Shown here: one piece after another, positions 1-8,743 of the stretch
Position numbering within the stretch: the stretch's first letter is position 1
How the letters are laid out: each line of letters opens with the position of its first letter
NCBI GenBank assembly: GCA_018398765.1
Contig: JAHBMJ010001019.1
Location: forward strand, 7,501 to 37,690
Length of the DNA: 30,190 bases
Reading direction: 5' to 3'
Source of the DNA: Chromera velia
Lineage: Eukaryota > Sar > Chromeraceae
Notes under the pieces: model-generated
Databases searched by the model: none
Seen by the model: only the letters and a program-made list of their open reading frames with translations
Told to the model about the DNA's origin: nothing
Made by a program: the position numbers and the translations under genes

Positions 1-1461
1 GATGACTTAAATGCCTTTCTGCAAACGTCGTCCGGAGCCGTTGAGGAGGTCAGCGCCTCACGTGGAATTTCTTTCAGCACAGACAGAGAAGATAACGAAG
101 CAGTATCAGACCTTTTGCCGTTGAGCAGGGAAGAGGATCACGATATGCCGGCCGATGACAATAGTTACTCCGAGTCGGGCCTTCCAGAAAGTGGGCCTTC
201 CTTGTCGGTGGCGGCAACGGAGCAGCCTGAAGTGCTACCTGAAGGACAAACAGAGGAGGGATCCGAAAGACATCACCATGATACGATGGAACAAGCAGTC
301 TGTTCTTTTGAAGCGGACCGGCCTGTTCATCAGACTGAAGGAACTTCAATCTTGAGTCAAGAAGTAAGGGGCCATGAGGTTTGCGAAAAAGACATGACGG
401 CAGCAGCCGAAGTGGTTGAGGGCCTGAATGAATTGCCCTTTCTTAGCGACGACACTGCAAACAGAGGTTTAGATGATCCAATGGCGGCACTTCATCTCGG
501 ACAGTCTTCCCTTACCGAACAAATAGGAGACACAACACCAAGAAGCCTAGTGTCATCGGTATTCCAAGAACAGACTGACGAGAGAGCAGAGAGCTGCACT
601 GCCAGGTCTGACTCAACTTCCGAATTGGCCGTGCTGCAGGCCGACCGCGAAAAGAAAATCGAATTCATTCCAACACGGCCCCATAAGAGTGCGAAAGGTC
701 CAATCGGAAGCTGGATAGAAGAGCTCGGCTTACCGGTTATCATGGATGACGCCACGGTGACGCCGTCTCCGGTTGAGCACCTACAGCAGACCAAAGAAGA
801 GATGCTGCGTGAGTACGTGTCGCAAGAAAGCGATTCATTGCTACAACGGAAGTTAATATCCTACCTCACCAACAGGGGAGGCGTAGATTGTCTGCTGCAT
901 CGGGCATCTGAAGATGAGCAGCCAGACTGGCATACTTCTATATCCAAGCTCGACCTGACGGAGAAAAAGGCAGTCATAAACGCGCTGCAGAGCAAAATGC
1001 CGAGCTACACTGCCGCCGAGCCAGTTGACTTCGAAGTAGACCACTTACTGGATGCTTTGGATCAAGATAACAGGCTGCCTTTAGCACTTCTTCCGCTCAC
1101 AGACCTCTTGACCCTGAATGGAGGTATTTTTTCTAATGAGCACGGACACCCGAACATTGTGTACATTCCAACCCCCATGCAATCACACACGTGGAAATCC
1201 ATCAACAACAAAGACACAGACGTTGATGCTTGGGAATTCTGGCGGATTATACGATGTACTGCTGGAGGGAAGAGAACATGGATCCAGGACAACCGTCTCG
1301 AGATCATTGGGAAAGACCTTGAAGATGAATTGCGCGGAAGGATAGAGAAGACACTCAGTTTCTTACTGCACCCGCTGAAAGTCGACTCAGACAACCTGAG
1401 GCATACATCCAGTTTACGCGACCTCCTCCTTTTTCTCAAAAAGAATGCAGAGATCCGATAG
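1..1461 (+). CDS. Partial acidic hypothetical protein (3' part of gene)
   Basis: The frame is open from the first base of the window to a TAG at 1459-1461, so the 5' end lies outside. No start is assigned; a TTG at 115 is not a credible start. The visible part is about 486 residues. The first 200 or so are rich in Glu, Asp, Ser and Thr and look disordered. The rest is more globular, with hydrophobic positions spaced as in helices and a Trp-rich patch near 1190-1300 (THTWKS-like, DAWEFWRI, RTWIQD). The C-terminus is helical and basic (LLLFLKKNAEIR). I do not recognise a family. It ends about 1.1 kb before the LTR retrotransposon, so a link with an older mobile element cannot be excluded. No transmembrane segment is seen. 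Confidence 0.5.
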   Translation, partial: DDLNAFLQTSSGAVEEVSASRGISFSTDREDNEAVSDLLPLSREEDHDMPADDNSYSESGLPESGPSLSVAATEQPEVLPEGQTEEGSERHHHDTMEQAVCSFEADRPVHQTEGTSILSQEVRGHEVCEKDMTAAAEVVEGLNELPFLSDDTANRGLDDPMAALHLGQSSLTEQIGDTTPRSLVSSVFQEQTDERAESCTARSDSTSELAVLQADREKKIEFIPTRPHKSAKGPIGSWIEELGLPVIMDDATVTPSPVEHLQQTKEEMLREYVSQESDSLLQRKLISYLTNRGGVDCLLHRASEDEQPDWHTSISKLDLTEKKAVINALQSKMPSYTAAEPVDFEVDHLLDALDQDNRLPLALLPLTDLLTLNGGIFSNEHGHPNIVYIPTPMQSHTWKSINNKDTDVDAWEFWRIIRCTAGGKRTWIQDNRLEIIGKDLEDELRGRIEKTLSFLLHPLKVDSDNLRHTSSLRDLLLFLKKNAEIR

Positions 1462-1800
1462 CTCCTCCAAAACCTGTATATCATTTCCCATCCCACCAAG
1501 TTTACAAACTTACTGAAGAGAAGCGTGATCCAAGGAAATGGAGGGACCAGGACGTTCATGGACTCGCATGACCAGATATCGCCCGACTCCCCTCCCGGAG
1601 ACCATACGGGTAAGCCTGAGAACGTCAAAACATGGGAGAAGTGGAGAAAACAGGAAGAAGAACATGTACTGCTCCAATACCAGACTCGAATGTGTGTGAT
1701 CATGAAGCTCCATCCAAGGGAAATAAAAGAAGAACGCGAAAAGCACATAATCTTCATCCGCAAGCTACTATATGTGGCTTTTGACGAGTGTAGAGACTGA
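1462..1800 (+). other. Same-frame open stretch after the stop of the preceding gene
   Basis: After the TAG at 1459-1461 the same frame stays open for another 112 codons to a TGA at 1798-1800. The translation is hydrophilic, with a charged helical end (EKWRKQEEEH, REIKEEREKH). It could be a second exon reached by a splice that skips the TAG, a decayed extension, a recoded stop, or chance. No convincing donor was found just before the TAG. Confidence 0.25.
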
Positions 1801-2549
1801 CGTTGTGACTCACATCGCCGTGACGTCGGTGGCATGACTCAGCTGGGTACAGCTGGTGGCAGCCTGACTATTCAGTCTGGTCACGACAAGTGATTGACCG
1901 ACCTTGATTCGGAGACGATCGGACATGCTTCGCAAGGGTGTCAGGCTCAGACAGCCAGGACGCTGCCACGTACCAAGAGCCGCAAACGACATGTGGCTGG
2001 AGATAGGAAAAGGCTCTTACGAGAGCGCTGCGCATCACCCGGCCGGTTGGTGCGAAGCGAAAGGTCTCTGTTCCCATTAGGCTCAAGCGGAGCAAAGCCC
2101 ACCACGCGGCATAGTTGGATATTCAATACTGCCCCTGAACGGATGCTCTGATCGATGTACGCTTTCCTACACGCGGACCCCAAGCCGGCAATAGCAGGAA
2201 TAACACCTCTTAAGGGGGGAGGTGCCAGCGTAGCCATAAGACCACATCTAGCTCATAAGAGAGTGATAATAGATTTTTGGCTGGATCATGCTGATCCCAA
2301 TTTTTAAATTTTAAGAGTCTTAGTTCTCTTTAGAGTTCTCTGCATCTAAAAGATATCAGTTGCTTAAACCTGGGACTCTATCACCCCAACATAGTCTTTC
2401 TTTAGCCTTAAGCAGCATACAAAGTTAAGCTTAGCCCTTGCAGTTCCTAGTGCAGTTCACTTTTCAGTATTTTTACTTTCCAGGGTAGTGAATAGTAAAA
2501 ATAGTCACTATTTTTATTATTTTGATGTAGTAAGCTGAAATTAAAGTTA
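1801..2549. other. Non-coding spacer before the retrotransposon
   Basis: No protein-like frame is supported here. The first 440 bases are GC-balanced and hold short open frames on both strands with no recognisable composition. A small hairpin (CACCTC, 8-base loop, GAGGTG) lies near 2205-2224. From about 2290 the sequence becomes AT-rich. The last five bases, 2550-2554 (ATTCA), are the left target-site duplication of the LTR element. Confidence 0.4.
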
Positions 2550-2554
2550 ATTCA

Positions 2555-3609
2555 TGTGAAACTCGAAATGGAGACAGTCACTAAGTGTGTGCATGCAACG
2601 TGTGCATGACTGCTGTGAAGTGCAATGAATTCAATCTTCCAGTCAGTCTGTGGTGGTACCAGCAGACTGTATGGTATATGGAGTGTTCGTTTGAAGGGCT
2701 TCCGCCCAGAGCCACTGTGTACAGCTTCCTCACTGTAGCCCTGTACCATATGTGTTCCCTTCAGAATCCTCGATCACCAGTGCACCTCCTGAAAGACCCA
2801 CATCCCGATCCATACACCTGATGGAGCGGCCTAGTCCGGCACCGTGGCTGGCCCACATACATACATGTGGCCCCGGAAAGCGAAGCGGGGGGCACTTAGA
2901 AAACAGAAATACCCCAACCCATATGTATGCATGCGTGCACGCTGTCTTTCGGCAAAAACCCGGCCCCGAGAGGCTGAATATGCGCCATGCATACGTCAGA
3001 TGGGGCGCTTACCCCCGGGCTTTTTTCCCGGGGGGGGGAGAGTTCCGCGGCTTTTCCCACGAGGGGGNGGGGGGGGGGGGGGAGTAGTCAACTGGTTGGT
3101 GTGCGTCAATCGTGCAGTTGTCATTTTTCTTGCTTTCCAACGCCGTTTGCAAGCTTGCTTACATCAGATCTTTCGCCAAAAACCCGGCCCCGAAAGGCTG
3201 AATTTAGGCTATACGTGCGTCAGATGGCCGGGTTTAGCCAGGTTTCAGACCTCCGGGCTTTTTTCCCAGGGGAGGGGGGGGTTCCGCGCATGCTTTTTCC
3301 CGTAGGGGGAAGGGGGGTCTGCGCAAGGCTGGCCGGCGTGCGTCAATCGTGCAGTTCTCATTTTTCTTGCTTTCCGGGGCCGTTCGCAAGCTTGTTTACA
3401 TCAGATATATCGATGCGTCGTGCGTGATCATGCATGCATGCAATTTGAGCAATAGATTCAGAGTCATAGAATTCGGTTGATTCATAAAGAACAATCGGAT
3501 GTTACAAAGACACACAGACTTATAGTCTTGTTAAGACAGGACCCAGCTTCATGTAACTAAGCTAGGTAACTGAGCTAGCAGAGCCCAAAGGTAGCCTATC
3601 TAATTCATA
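2555..3609 (+). repeat. 5' LTR, expanded by an internal insertion
   Basis: About 316 bases (2555-2870) match the first part of the 3' LTR and about 200 bases (3409-3609) match its last part. The extra block 2871-3408 has no counterpart in the 3' LTR. The LTR starts TGTGAAACT and ends TAATTCATA, where the 3' LTR has TAATTCACA. Both LTRs share a TGCATGCATGCA run about 180 bases before the end. Confidence 0.85.
2871..3408. repeat. Insertion in the 5' LTR made of two diverged tandem units
   Basis: Unit 1 (about 2947-3170) and unit 2 (about 3171-3404) each run from TTTCGGC or TTTCGCC plus CAAAAACCCGGCCCCG to a shared end, CTTRYTTACATCAGAT. Both have C- and G-rich centres with CCCGGGCTTTTTTCCC-like hairpin arms and runs of G. 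They share GTGCGTCAATCGTGCAGTT. A single N at 3068 sits in a G run and marks unresolved sequence, so the exact length is uncertain. The block could be a small nested repeat, or original LTR sequence lost from the 3' copy. Confidence 0.7.
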
Positions 3610-3610
3610 T

Positions 3611-3628
3611 TGGTGCAATCCCAGGCAG
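3611..3628 (+). promoter_or_regulatory. Candidate tRNA primer-binding site
   Basis: TGGTGCAATCCCAGGCAG begins 1-3 bases after the end of the 5' LTR. It starts with TGG, the complement of the CCA end of a tRNA, as expected for the minus-strand primer site of an LTR element. The tRNA was not identified. Confidence 0.6.
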
Positions 3629-3903
3629 ACGGTCCCGCAGAATTGAGGTTCTGCTTAAACAGAAACATTGAAGTCAATATTCTTCTCTACATAGTTCTCT
3701 ACTGTTGCTTAAATTCGATATGGCCAATGAGAATACTAGATGAGAACCGAACTCCTGTTTCTAGTCAGAAGCAGCAGTCAAGCTCCCACAGGCAAAGACC
3801 TACACTGACGGACCTGCTTGGAAAGGGGAGTCAGAAGCAGAGGAGCGGAGTCTAAGAAAAAGTGTCTCGTCCTCCTCACTATACAGAGACTGGTGGTTTT
3901 GCC

Positions 3904-5046
3904 ATGTTCAAAACTCACTTCAAAAACTACAAGGAGGCGAAGCAGAGATGGGTGGTGCGGTACCTTGGCATCAATTTAGACACAGCAGAAGCCGACGCAG
4001 CTGCTGAGGTGCTGGATGAGCTGGATACCCGTCTACATCACGACTTGGTTGAATGTACTGAAGAAGACGACTCGTTCTTTGACATTGTGCAGAGAGCGAG
4101 GGAGTTGGGCGGCCAAGGAAATGTTGTTCCCTTCAAAAAACAGTGGGAATTCATCCTCAGACACTATGAGACCTTTTAGATATCCTAAAAGCTGAAGGCA
4201 TTCCTCTTTTTCTTTGTTTTTCTCTTTGTTAAGGTTCCGGGGGGACCAAAAAAAAGGATTCAGCTGTTCCGAGATTTGCTTGCAGGTTGCAGAAAATTTG
4301 TGTATGAGCCCGATGCCTTTTTAAAGTTCACGATGCTTGTATGGGGACTGAGAGAAGAAGAACAGCAGTCTATCTACAAGGACTTAAGGGATGAGATAGA
4401 CTTTGACGAGGTGATTGCCTCGGTTGAAGCGTTGGCGAAGGCATAAGCAACCTCTTTTGGTGAAAGGAAAGATGAAGACGATAGAGGAGTGATAGAGACG
4501 GGACCGCTGAAAGCAGTCCTGAAAAAGGCAGTAAAGGGAGGCGAGAAAACCGAGGAAGGAGAAGAGAGGGCAGCGAAAGGAAGATCTGCTGGGTCGGGGG
4601 GGAAGAGCGACAACTCGGACGCCAATACAGAATCGGAGGTGAAACCGATTTTCAAGTCTATCCCCGATCGCCTCGCAAAGAGATGTATGAGATGTGCGGA
4701 GGAGGGATATCATCAAGCGTCCTGTCCCTATTCCGATGACACGATCGCAAGGTGGATGGTGAACGCAGCAGAGTTCAGAGAAAAGAAACGGACAGAGAGG
4801 GAGAACGGAAAGGAGAAGAAAGAGAGCAACAAAATGAAGGAGAAGGAAAAAGAAAAGGAGAAGGAAAAAAGAAAGGAGAAGGGGGGGAAAGCAAAACTCT
4901 CCATCAAGAGATCAACCTCCATCTCCTCGATTGACTCCTATAAGAGGCATGGTAAAATGTGGAAATTTGACTGTGAGTCTCTCATTCACTCAGACGAGAG
5001 TACAGATGAATGGGAGGCACTCAAGCGACTTGTCAAGAAGAGATGA
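3904..5046 (+). pseudogene. Broken gag-like gene of the LTR element
   Basis: All pieces are in one frame: ATG 3904 to TAG 4177, an open stretch 4189-4443 ending in TAA, and an open stretch from 4447 to TGA at 5044-5046. The first piece (about 91 residues) is helical with WVVRYLG and many acidic residues. The second has a capsid-like helical pattern (LFRDLLAGCRKF, KFTMLVWGLREEEQQ). The third is Lys/Glu-rich and holds a nucleocapsid-type knuckle at 4684-4725, CMRCAEEGYHQASC. Its spacing is C-X2-C-X5-H-X3-C, with the His one place later than the canonical CX2CX4HX4C. A near-pure Lys/Glu run follows (about 4830-4890). The product would coat element RNA. Bases 4195-4233 are an almost pure pyrimidine tract ending TTAAG, so the first two stops may lie in an intron; the TAA at 4444 would still break the frame. 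Confidence 0.6.
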
Positions 5047-5154
5047 TGAAAAGGTTAACAGCAAGGATGGGGGGTGAATTGACCTTTTGTCTTTTATTGG
5101 AATTTGCTCACCCAGTTTCAGTATACAAGCTTGTTTTCGAAAGGCCACTGCGCG

Positions 5155-5165
5155 TAGGGGGTGAA
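5155..5165 (+). promoter_or_regulatory. Polypurine tract of the LTR element
   Basis: TAGGGGGTGAA directly precedes the TGTGAAACT start of the 3' LTR. This is the position and purine bias expected for the plus-strand primer of an LTR retrotransposon. It is short and interrupted by one T, consistent with an old copy or a relaxed tract. Confidence 0.55.
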
Positions 5166-5660
5166 TGTGAAACTGGAAATACAGACAGTCACTGAGTATG
5201 TGCATGCAACGTGTGCATGACTGCTGTGAAGTGCAATGAATTCAATCTTCCAGTCAGTCTGTGGTGGTACCAGCAGAGTGTATGGTATATGGAGTGCTCG
5301 TCTGAAGGGCTTCCGCCCAGAGCCACTGTGTACAGCTTCCTCACTGTAGCCCTGTACCGTATGTGTTCTTCGATCACCAGTATGCCCCTTGAAAGACCAA
5401 CATCCCGATCCATGCACCTGATGGAGCAGTCCAGTCCGGCACCGCGGCTGGCCCACGTACGTATATGTATATCGATGCGTCATGCGTGATCATGCATGCA
5501 TGCAATTTGAGCAATAAATTCAGAGTCACAGAATTCGGTTGATTCACAACGAACAATCGGATGTTGCAACTAGTGTTGCAAAGACACACAGACTTACAGT
5601 CAGGACCCGGCTTCATGTAACTGAACTAGCGGAGCCCAAAGGTAGCCTATCTAATTCACA
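5166..5660 (+). repeat. 3' LTR (495 bp)
   Basis: It aligns along its full length with the two matching parts of the 5' LTR, with scattered substitutions and a few indels (for example a shorter stretch near 5368, and GTTGCAACTAGT added near 5573). It starts TGTGAAACTGG and ends TTCACA, followed by ATTCA at 5661-5665. Confidence 0.85.
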
Positions 5661-5665
5661 ATTCA

Positions 5666-5857
5666 TAGCTTTATTAAACGCTATAGATGCCTTACACAGG
5701 CTAATAACGACAGTGCATGATAATCATAAAAGCCTAGATAAAAACCTTATGAAGTCTAAACAATCTTGACTAGTGGAAACTAGTAGCTGTATCATTGATA
5801 TGCACATGCACATTTTAATAAAAACAGTACAGTACATGGTGAAACACAGAAAACCGA
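5666..5857. other. Spacer after the LTR element with a short open tail
   Basis: AT-rich sequence. Bases 5660-5769 read as a short helical peptide tail ending in TGA (FIALLNAIDALHRL, KSLDKNLMKSKQS). Its frame is not open on the other side of the insertion, so it is at most a remnant. TTTATT at 5670-5675 is AATAAA on the minus strand, about 185 bases beyond the stop of the minus-strand gene that ends at 5858. It is a possible but weak poly(A) signal. Confidence 0.3.
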
Positions 5858-8709
5858 CTATCCCTCAATCAATCCACACGAAGACCATGGTCCATGTCTT
5901 GCTCCATCAGGCCATTCATGTTCACTGCGATCACACCGGCTCATGAAGTCGCGTGGCGGGTGGCCATCGTGGCCCTGGCAGACACTCCAGAATGATTGAA
6001 GAGGGTCAAAACCCGCCCAGCGTTTTTGATCCATTCTGTGAACGAGAATCGTTTCATCGTTGCACTTCCCGTCAAGAAGAGAGGACCCAGGGAAGTCAAA
6101 GATGTACTCTGCAGCCTGGTCGAATCTGCAACGTACGTCACCACCAAAGAAGAACCATATATACACGTCAAAGTAGTTCATTATGCTCCGTCTCACAACC
6201 ACAAACAAATTCTGACGGCCAGCTTGTGGGGAAGGCTTTTCTATTTGATGAATGTGTCTTTTGAATTGAGAACGCGGATTTGTCCATGGTTTGCCCACTC
6301 ACGTGCGACATCCGATGAAAATGTCAAGAGAGACGTGGACGATGGGAACACGCGCACAACGTGAACCAACTGAATTAAGCGGATTGAGGACTTCAGCTGC
6401 AGAAACTTGCTGGATAGATACCACGCACACGAAAAGAAAAACAATCCATGGCAGCATGGGTGTCTGTCTGACCAGCGGAGAGACGGACTGATTGCATGAC
6501 AATGGATGAATGGATGAGTGCATGGTGAGTGGACTTCCTGTATGACTGAATGACTGACTGACGGGCTGACCTCACTCCCTCAATCCCTACAAGCCAGCTG
6601 CCCACACTCATGTCCGAGGAGGCACCCATTTTCAAAAGAGGTGCACGCCATCCTCCCAATTCTCCCTTCGTATGAGCTTTACGCGACCCAGATGCAGGCA
6701 CACCCCATCCCCCCAATTTGTTTTCCTTATCCTCCAGCCGAACGCCATTGCTCGTCTTGTTCGAGCACCCCCCTTCCCCCCAATTTGCCTGCTGGAGAGG
6801 ATCGACAGACGCATCACAGCTTTGCGATTTCACAGTGGCGGAAGGAGGCATAGACAAATTCCCTCCCTGACTCTGCTTGGATGATCTGAGTGGGTTTGCC
6901 TGAGGGCTCATACCGACAATTACACGAACGAGTGCGTTGGAAAGAAGGAAACCCATCCCCAGAGGGAACAAAAACCCTGCCGCGTGGAAGTAGGGAAATA
7001 TCCACTGGTCGAAATCGACCTCCAAAGGGCTATTGGCGATATTTGCCACTAGCCTTCTCTCTCTTCGGGGATCAATCACTTGACCCCTTCCGTTGTCGGT
7101 GTTCCTCAAAAGTCTCCGCGCCTGCAGGGGGTTGACGAACGAATCGTCGTCGACAATGAACAGCCAGTCACTGACAGCGCGTGACGCACACTCGGAAGCG
7201 TTGCTGTTCTTTTCCCACCGCTCTGCAAGCTCTCCTTCCCAAAAAGGGCGGGGCAACTGATCTGGGGAGAGAAAAAGGTGAGCAGCCCTGGCGATTTTCA
7301 TGGCGAGCGGGTGAAGTCCCGCATCGTGCCTCCTCTCACTTCCGTCTGAGGGTCTCTCTAATGCATACGCCGTGTGTGCTGTAGCCACGACATTGATCTC
7401 GTCTCCGATACCGTCCTGTATGAGGACGTCTCCTGAATTTTGGGCCTCTGCTATCACCCCCTTTCTGTCACTCTCAGAGAGGGAGGCGGGCGGGGCTCCA
7501 AGCAAGAAGACGAATCGAAAGGGGACAGGTCCCCCTGACTTCTGCAGGGGGGGGAGCAGAGAAGAAGGAAGGGAAAGATCGCCAGATGAATGGAGAGAGA
7601 TGGACGGGAACAGATGTGTTGTTCCAAGTGTCTGTTCAAAGATAAAGACACAGAATTCAAGAAAAGTGCCTCTTTCAGTCAACACACAGAATCAATGAAG
7701 CGGGCGCCTGAAGTTTTGCACATTGAGGAGCAGGAGGAGGACAGAATTGATCGGATCGGATCGAACCCGGGCTCCACCATCTCTCTGGCTTTTGTTGGAA
7801 ATTATTGGAATCGAAAGACCAAAAAGTTGAAAAAGCGAACATATTCACAAAGGACAACGAAGCTTTTCCGCAGGTCTGCATCCGACTGCCTGCCTGCCCT
7901 TCATGTTCGCTACTCTCTTTCTCTGTCTCTCCTCTTCCCTGCCCACCCCTGCCAGAGCCGCAAATGCAGTGAGTGCCGTTCTAAGCCTCCGTCTTCTCCG
8001 CCAGTTCCTCCATCTGGAAGAAATCACGAGCAGAAACTCAGGGGCTCCAACCGAACACCCAGCATCATCCCCCTGTCCTCCCTCCTGCCCACCTTCCTCG
8101 AACACCTCCTCTAAATTCTTATCCGAAAGCTTAGGCCTCCCCCCAACTCCTTTCTGCCCGCCCAGTCTGACGTCTCCCTCCTCAGAGACCCACAAACTCC
8201 AAATGCGAACGAAGGGAAAGTTCTTCGCACCCCCCTGTTCCTCTTCTGATTCTCTGTCACTCTCCTCCTGCTGATCAAATTTACCCGATGATGATCCAGA
8301 TTTACCCATCCCCTCGCTGCTTGATTCAGCATCGTCTTCTGCTGCCTCCTTTGCTCCCTGTGCTTCGTTGGAAGGAAGAACAATCAAACACGTATTCAGA
8401 TTCGGATCTGTCTGCTCTCGTTCTCTCTCTCGTACACCCAGCACCGCTGTGTTAGAAACAAATACGCGGGGAAATCCACGAGATCCCCCCCCCTCCAGTC
8501 CCTCTTTGAGAAAACGCAAAATGGGTGACCCCCCTCCCCCCGATCGAAAACAGAAATGGGAGGAAGAGCTTCTCATCATCTCCCGGCCTTCCTGTCCCCC
8601 CACAGTCCTCTTCCCTCTACCCCCTTCCTTCTTTCCCCAGAACCCAGGAAAGACGTCTTGAATACCCCCGGAAAGATCCAAAAACCTGTACTCAAAAAGA
8701 TCCACGCAC

Positions 8710-8743
<34 letters not shown>

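Larger units (their letters stand above)
2550..5665 (+). mobile_element. Non-autonomous gag-only LTR retrotransposon, degenerate
   Basis: Two related direct repeats (2555-3609 and 5166-5660) both begin TGTGAAACT and end in CA or a near relative. They flank an internal region of only about 1.56 kb. ATTCA at 2550-2554 and at 5661-5665 is a candidate 5-bp target duplication. A TGG-starting primer-binding site lies 1 base inside the 5' LTR, and a purine-rich tract abuts the 3' LTR. The internal region holds a gag-like frame with a zinc knuckle, but no protease, reverse transcriptase, RNase H or integrase motif in any frame. By established classification this fits gag-only non-autonomous LTR elements that depend on enzymes supplied in trans. 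The LTRs differ by many substitutions and small indels and gag has stops, so the copy is old. Orientation follows from the primer-binding site, polypurine tract and gag. Confidence 0.85.

Noticed and set aside
1062-1835. 257-residue minus-strand frame opposite the first gene
   Set aside because: It has a Ser/Arg/Cys composition typical of an antisense shadow and no recognisable domain.
2752-3427. Overlapping Gly/Pro-rich plus-strand frames in the 5' LTR
   Set aside because: They run through the G-rich tandem units and an N; no conserved motif is present.
6393-7685. Second GT31 domain as an independent gene starting near 7685
   Set aside because: The stretch before the acceptor at 7541 reads as intron, and the family's first strand (FLLVISSRW...RRLRTAL) lies in the preceding exon, so the domain needs that exon.
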